Source of the DNA: Pyrinomonadaceae bacterium
GTDB taxonomy: Bacteria; Acidobacteriota; Blastocatellia; Pyrinomonadales; Pyrinomonadaceae
Reading direction: 5' to 3'
DNA: 64,000 nucleotides
NCBI GenBank assembly: GCA_030841105.1
Contig: JAVEDE010000117.1
Coordinates: 1 to 64,000, forward strand
Shown one piece after another: positions 60,348-64,000 of the stretch; positions within the stretch are counted from its first letter, which is position 1; each line of letters begins with the position of its first letter. The translations under genes were made by a program, and so were the position numbers. The notes under the pieces were generated by a model. That model saw only the letters and a list, made by a program, of their open reading frames with translations, was not told the origin of the DNA and searched no databases.

Positions 60348-61478
60348 ATGTCCATCACAGGCCACGCCACGACGGAGGGAACGGCGCGCTACCGGGAGCG
60401 TTTGCAGGCGGAGACGATTGCCGCAACCCACTTCCGGCTCGAACAAAACCTCTGGCTCTCTTCGCTCGGCATCGGCACGTATCTCGGCCGACCCGACGCG
60501 GAGACCGACGCGCGCTACACCGAGTCAATCGCGCGCGCCGTCGAACTCGGCGTGAACGTCGTTGACACGGCGGCCAACTACCGTTTCCAGCGCAGCGAGC
60601 GTGCCATCGGCGCGGCCTTGGAGACGTTGGTCGAAAGCAAGCGCGCGGCGCGCGACGAGGTGGTCGTCTGCACGAAGGGCGGCTACATTCCCTTCGACAC
60701 AGACCCGCCCGCGGGGCAGGAGGGCGTCACCCGCTACATCGAAAAAACTTTCATCAAGACGGGCGTCGCCTCGATGTCGGACATCGCGGCGGGCAGCCAT
60801 TGCATGACGCCGAAATATCTCGCGCACCAGATCGAGCAGTCGCTCCGCAACCTGCGCCTCGACGCGGTTGACGTCTACTACATCCACAACCCGGAGACGC
60901 AACTCGGCGTCGTCGCGCGCGACGAGTTCGAGACGCGACTGCGCGCCGCCTTCACGCAGTTGGAGCAGAGCGTCGCCGACGGCCACATCAAACATTACGG
61001 CGTGGCGACTTGGAACGGCTTCCGCGTCGCGCCCGCCGAGCGCAACTATCACTCGCTCGAACGCATGCTCGAACTCGCGCGCGAGGTCGGGGGCGACCGG
61101 CATCACTTCCGCTTCATCCAACTCCCCTTCAACCTCGCCATGCCCGAAGCCCTGACCCTCTCGAACCAAACCTTTCAGGGCGCGCACGTGTCGCTCCTCG
61201 AAGCGGCGCGCGCGCTCGGCGTAACGGTCATGGCGAGCGCGTCAATCTTGCAGGGCAAGGTCGCGCGCGGTCTGTCCGAAGACATACGTGAACCGCTCGG
61301 CTCGCTCGCCTCCGACGCGCTCACCGCGATCCAGTTCACGCGCTCGACGCCCGGCATCACCACCGCCCTCGTCGGCATGAGCCACCGCGCGCACGTCGAA
61401 GAGAACCTCCAACTCGCGCGCCTCGACCCCGCGCGCCCCGAACAATATCAACGCCTGTTCTCGGCAGGCGCGGAGTAA
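60348..61478 (+). CDS. Aldo/keto reductase
   Basis: ALGVNVVDTAANYRFQRSERAIGAAL, DVYYIHNPETQL, IKHYGVATWNGF. Confidence 0.93.
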   Translation: MSITGHATTEGTARYRERLQAETIAATHFRLEQNLWLSSLGIGTYLGRPDAETDARYTESIARAVELGVNVVDTAANYRFQRSERAIGAALETLVESKRAARDEVVVCTKGGYIPFDTDPPAGQEGVTRYIEKTFIKTGVASMSDIAAGSHCMTPKYLAHQIEQSLRNLRLDAVDVYYIHNPETQLGVVARDEFETRLRAAFTQLEQSVADGHIKHYGVATWNGFRVAPAERNYHSLERMLELAREVGGDRHHFRFIQLPFNLAMPEALTLSNQTFQGAHVSLLEAARALGVTVMASASILQGKVARGLSEDIREPLGSLASDALTAIQFTRSTPGITTALVGMSHRAHVEENLQLARLDPARPEQYQRLFSAGAE

Positions 61479-61533
61479 ACAGGCGACGGCGGCACGATTG
61501 ACGTAAGCTATGTTCGCCTGACGGAGAAACAAA

Positions 61534-61875
61534 ATGACGCGAGCAGAAATGAAAACTTTTGCCGACGTGACGCCAGCGGAGTTGAAAACCTTCGCCGACT
61601 TTTGGCCGCACTATCTGGCCGAGCACAGCCACGCGGGCACGCGCCTTTTGCACGCGGCGGGCACGATCACGAGCACCGCGCTGGCCGTCGCGCTCGTGGC
61701 AACGAATCGCTGGCGTTGGCTGCCCCTCGCGCTCGTCACCGGCTACGCCGCGGCGTGGGTCTCACACTTCTTCATCGAACACAACCGCCCCGCCACCTTC
61801 AAGCACCCGCTCTGGTCTTTCGCCGCCGACTACAAAATGGTCGCGTTGATGCTGACGGGGAAGATGAAGGGATGA
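61534..61875 (+). CDS. DUF962/Mpo1-like membrane protein
   Basis: FADFWPHYLAEHSHAGTRLLHAAGT...SHFFIEHNRPATFKHPLWSFAADYKM. Confidence 0.92.
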   Translation: MTRAEMKTFADVTPAELKTFADFWPHYLAEHSHAGTRLLHAAGTITSTALAVALVATNRWRWLPLALVTGYAAAWVSHFFIEHNRPATFKHPLWSFAADYKMVALMLTGKMKG

Positions 61876-62021
61876 GGGATGAATAAGAGATCGTTCTTTG
61901 TCCGTGGTCAATTGTCAGTTGCATGTGGCTACCATCCGAGTCACTTAAAGATTGGATTGAACAACTGACTACTGACTACTGACTACCGACCGATTTGAGT
62001 TCATCCCTCATCCCTTACTTC
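61869..62021. repeat. Nested repeat: GATGAGG-type arms enclosing family C copy 3 (reverse orientation)
   Basis: gggatgagggatgaataag...[tttgtccgtggtcaattgtcagttgcatgtggc...gaacaactgactactgactactgactacc]...gagttcatccctcatcccttact. Confidence 0.88.
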
Positions 62022-62533
62022 TCCGGTGGCGGCGGGATGCGCGCGGCCTCTTCGGGGGTGCGTGCGCGGCGGCGCGCGAGTTCGAGTTTGAGACTCTCTT
62101 CGCCGCGGCGCATGGCGTACTGGTGGTTGGAGGCGAGGAGCGGCCGGAGCAGAAGCGAGAGCGCGCGCACGACGGGCTTGCGGGCGCGCACCTTCCAATC
62201 ATAGGTGATGTCGCAGAGCAGGCCGTCCTGCCGAAACGTCCAGATGCCGCGCCCCTGCAAGTCGCCGATGGCTTCGAGCGTCGAGCCGTGAGGGTGGCGC
62301 GACTCCGTGACGCGAAACTGCCAGCGCAGGCTGTAGGGCAAGTAGCCGCGCGTGTGCAGGCTGACCAGTTTCCCGACGCCGCGCTCGTCGCCCTCCTCAA
62401 GCACTCGCACGTCCAGATAAGTCGCAGGCCACCAGCGACGCAAGTCTTCCACGTTTTCGATCACGGCCGACACTTCCTCACACGTTCCTTCGACGCGCCA
62501 GCGCGAGATGAAATGATAATCGGAAATTGACAT
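62015..62533 (-). CDS. SRPBCC (polyketide cyclase-like) family protein
   Basis: HFISRWRVEGTCEEVSAVIENVEDLRRWWPATYLDVRVLEEGD. Confidence 0.8.
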   Translation of the reverse strand: MSISDYHFISRWRVEGTCEEVSAVIENVEDLRRWWPATYLDVRVLEEGDERGVGKLVSLHTRGYLPYSLRWQFRVTESRHPHGSTLEAIGDLQGRGIWTFRQDGLLCDITYDWKVRARKPVVRALSLLLRPLLASNHQYAMRRGEESLKLELARRRARTPEEAARIPPPPEK

Positions 62534-62625
62534 AGACACTTTCTCTTCGCGATAGAGATTTGCGATGGCGCTGATCGTTTCTCCGCGCCGGTTGCACGTC
62601 CGGGCGTTCTCTGTCTTTGTCGCCC

Positions 62626-64000
62626 TCAACCGCCCTCGGACTTGGCCGCGCGCTGCTTCTGTTGATAGAGGAACGAGACGGCGAGCAGGATCGCGCCGAG
62701 CACGAGGAACGAGACGATGCGATAAAACTTTTCGAGCACGGCCAGATCGAGGAAGAAGACTTTCAAGGCCGTCGCCGTCAAGAGCAGCAAAGCCATGATG
62801 CGGAGCAGGCGATTGCCGCGCCGGTGTCCGTAGAGCAGCATCGCGCCACCGTAGAGCGTCCAGACGAGCGAGAGCGAGAGTCCCTGCGCGAGCCTGAGGT
62901 CGCGCGTGTCGCGTTCGGCGAGCGCGCCCGCGCGGATCAGTTTCTCGAAGTAGCCGGTGGCTTCGAGGCTGAGCGCGGCGATGGCGTAGAGGTTCGCCGC
63001 GACGACGAGGGCGGTGAGGACGGCGTGCCGCTCGCGCTCGTCAATTTTGTCTGCGCGCGTGTAGAGCCGCCCGGCGTACCAGAGCGCGGCGATGAAGGCG
63101 ACGAAGGCCGCGAAGGTTTGGTTGACGAGCGGCAGATGCCACGCCGCGTTGTAGAAGCCCGCGTCGAGGGCGATGATTTTCACGCCCGTCACGACGAGCC
63201 ACGCGAGCGCGGCGAAGCGCAACGCGGGCAGGTTGCGCTTCACGCCGACGACGAGCGCACAGAGCGCGTAAAACGCCCACAGCACGCTCAAAGTAAACTG
63301 CCGCGCGTTCTCGACGGCGCGATACACGTCGTAGTCTTCCGTCCCGACGGCGAACAGGCGCGCTTTGAAGTAGTCGTTCACATCAACGGTGAGCAGCGTG
63401 AGGGCTAAGACGTTGGCGGCGAGGATGAGGACTGCGCCGAGGGTCTCGCGTTCATCGCGCGCCACACGCTCGCCCGCGCGCCGGTAGAGCCAGACCGCCC
63501 CGCCCAGCGCGGCGACGAGCGCGGCGGCGGAGACGGCGCGGCGGTTGACGAGCGGCACGAACCCGTCGCCCTCTCGGTAAGCGAACTCGAACACGTCAAC
63601 CGTGAACCAGCGCAGCAGCGCGAAGGCGAAGACCGGGAGCGCGACGTAGCGCGGCGCGTCGGCGTCCGAGCGCAGGCCGATCCACGTGAGCATCAGGGCT
63701 TCCACCGCCCACGCGATGGTGACCCACTGCTGGTCGAGTTGGATCGAGGCGGCGATGGTGAAGAAGGTGACGGCCGCGCCGACGTAAGAGAGCGCGAGCA
63801 ACTTGTCGGCGCGGTTGCGTTGATAGGTGAAGTAAAACAGGAGAACGTAGAAGCCCGACAGGACGAGCGCGTATGAACCGAGCAGCGAATGGTGGCTCGC
63901 TTCCAAGAGCGCGTAGCTCGCGGCGAAGAAGAGCGTGGCGTTCGACATGATGAGCGAGATGTCGAACCAGCGCGCGGGTCTCTGCTTGATGACGTTGTAG
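62626..64000 (-). CDS. DUF2339-like multi-TM membrane protein (5' end beyond window)
   Basis: Many TM segments; frame stays open to the window end upstream of ATG 63948. Confidence 0.8.
   Translation of the reverse strand, partial: YNVIKQRPARWFDISLIMSNATLFFAASYALLEASHHSLLGSYALVLSGFYVLLFYFTYQRNRADKLLALSYVGAAVTFFTIAASIQLDQQWVTIAWAVEALMLTWIGLRSDADAPRYVALPVFAFALLRWFTVDVFEFAYREGDGFVPLVNRRAVSAAALVAALGGAVWLYRRAGERVARDERETLGAVLILAANVLALTLLTVDVNDYFKARLFAVGTEDYDVYRAVENARQFTLSVLWAFYALCALVVGVKRNLPALRFAALAWLVVTGVKIIALDAGFYNAAWHLPLVNQTFAAFVAFIAALWYAGRLYTRADKIDERERHAVLTALVVAANLYAIAALSLEATGYFEKLIRAGALAERDTRDLRLAQGLSLSLVWTLYGGAMLLYGHRRGNRLLRIMALLLLTATALKVFFLDLAVLEKFYRIVSFLVLGAILLAVSFLYQQKQRAAKSEGG

Overview
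High-GC bacterial chromosomal segment with about 60 genes; the gene content suggests Acidobacteriota/Blastocatellia-like (inference). Housekeeping genes include ybaB, recR, pyrE, lepA, dnaX, tadA, gyrA, hutH, hutU and genes for SbcC-like and SbcD-like proteins. RNA genes: two tRNA-Ser and an SRP RNA that lies inside spurious ORFs. Main finding: the two ORFs at 39290-40009 and 40031-40558 (minus strand) are one reading frame encoding a membrane-anchored DUF3179-type protein. It is interrupted only by an in-frame TGA at the first position of the family's conserved CxxC motif (Y-TGA-T-L-C where relatives read Y-C-P-L-C). A stem-loop with a 5'-GGUCU-3' apical loop follows the TGA at once, resembling a bacterial SECIS element. 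This makes it a strong candidate selenoprotein. Second finding: about 20 intergenic hairpins whose arms are tandem heptamers, always of period 7 but in at least seven sequence families (e.g. GTGACRA, CGTGAAT, GTAGTCA, GAGTGAT, AGAGGTT, GGAGACA, GATGAGG). Several are nested inside one another. Other leads: a candidate structured RNA upstream of sbcD, a MoaD-MoaE fusion, sbcC and sbcD separated by about 35 kb, a lower-GC orphan nuclease-like/macro-domain pair, and a palindrome array in front of an esterase gene.
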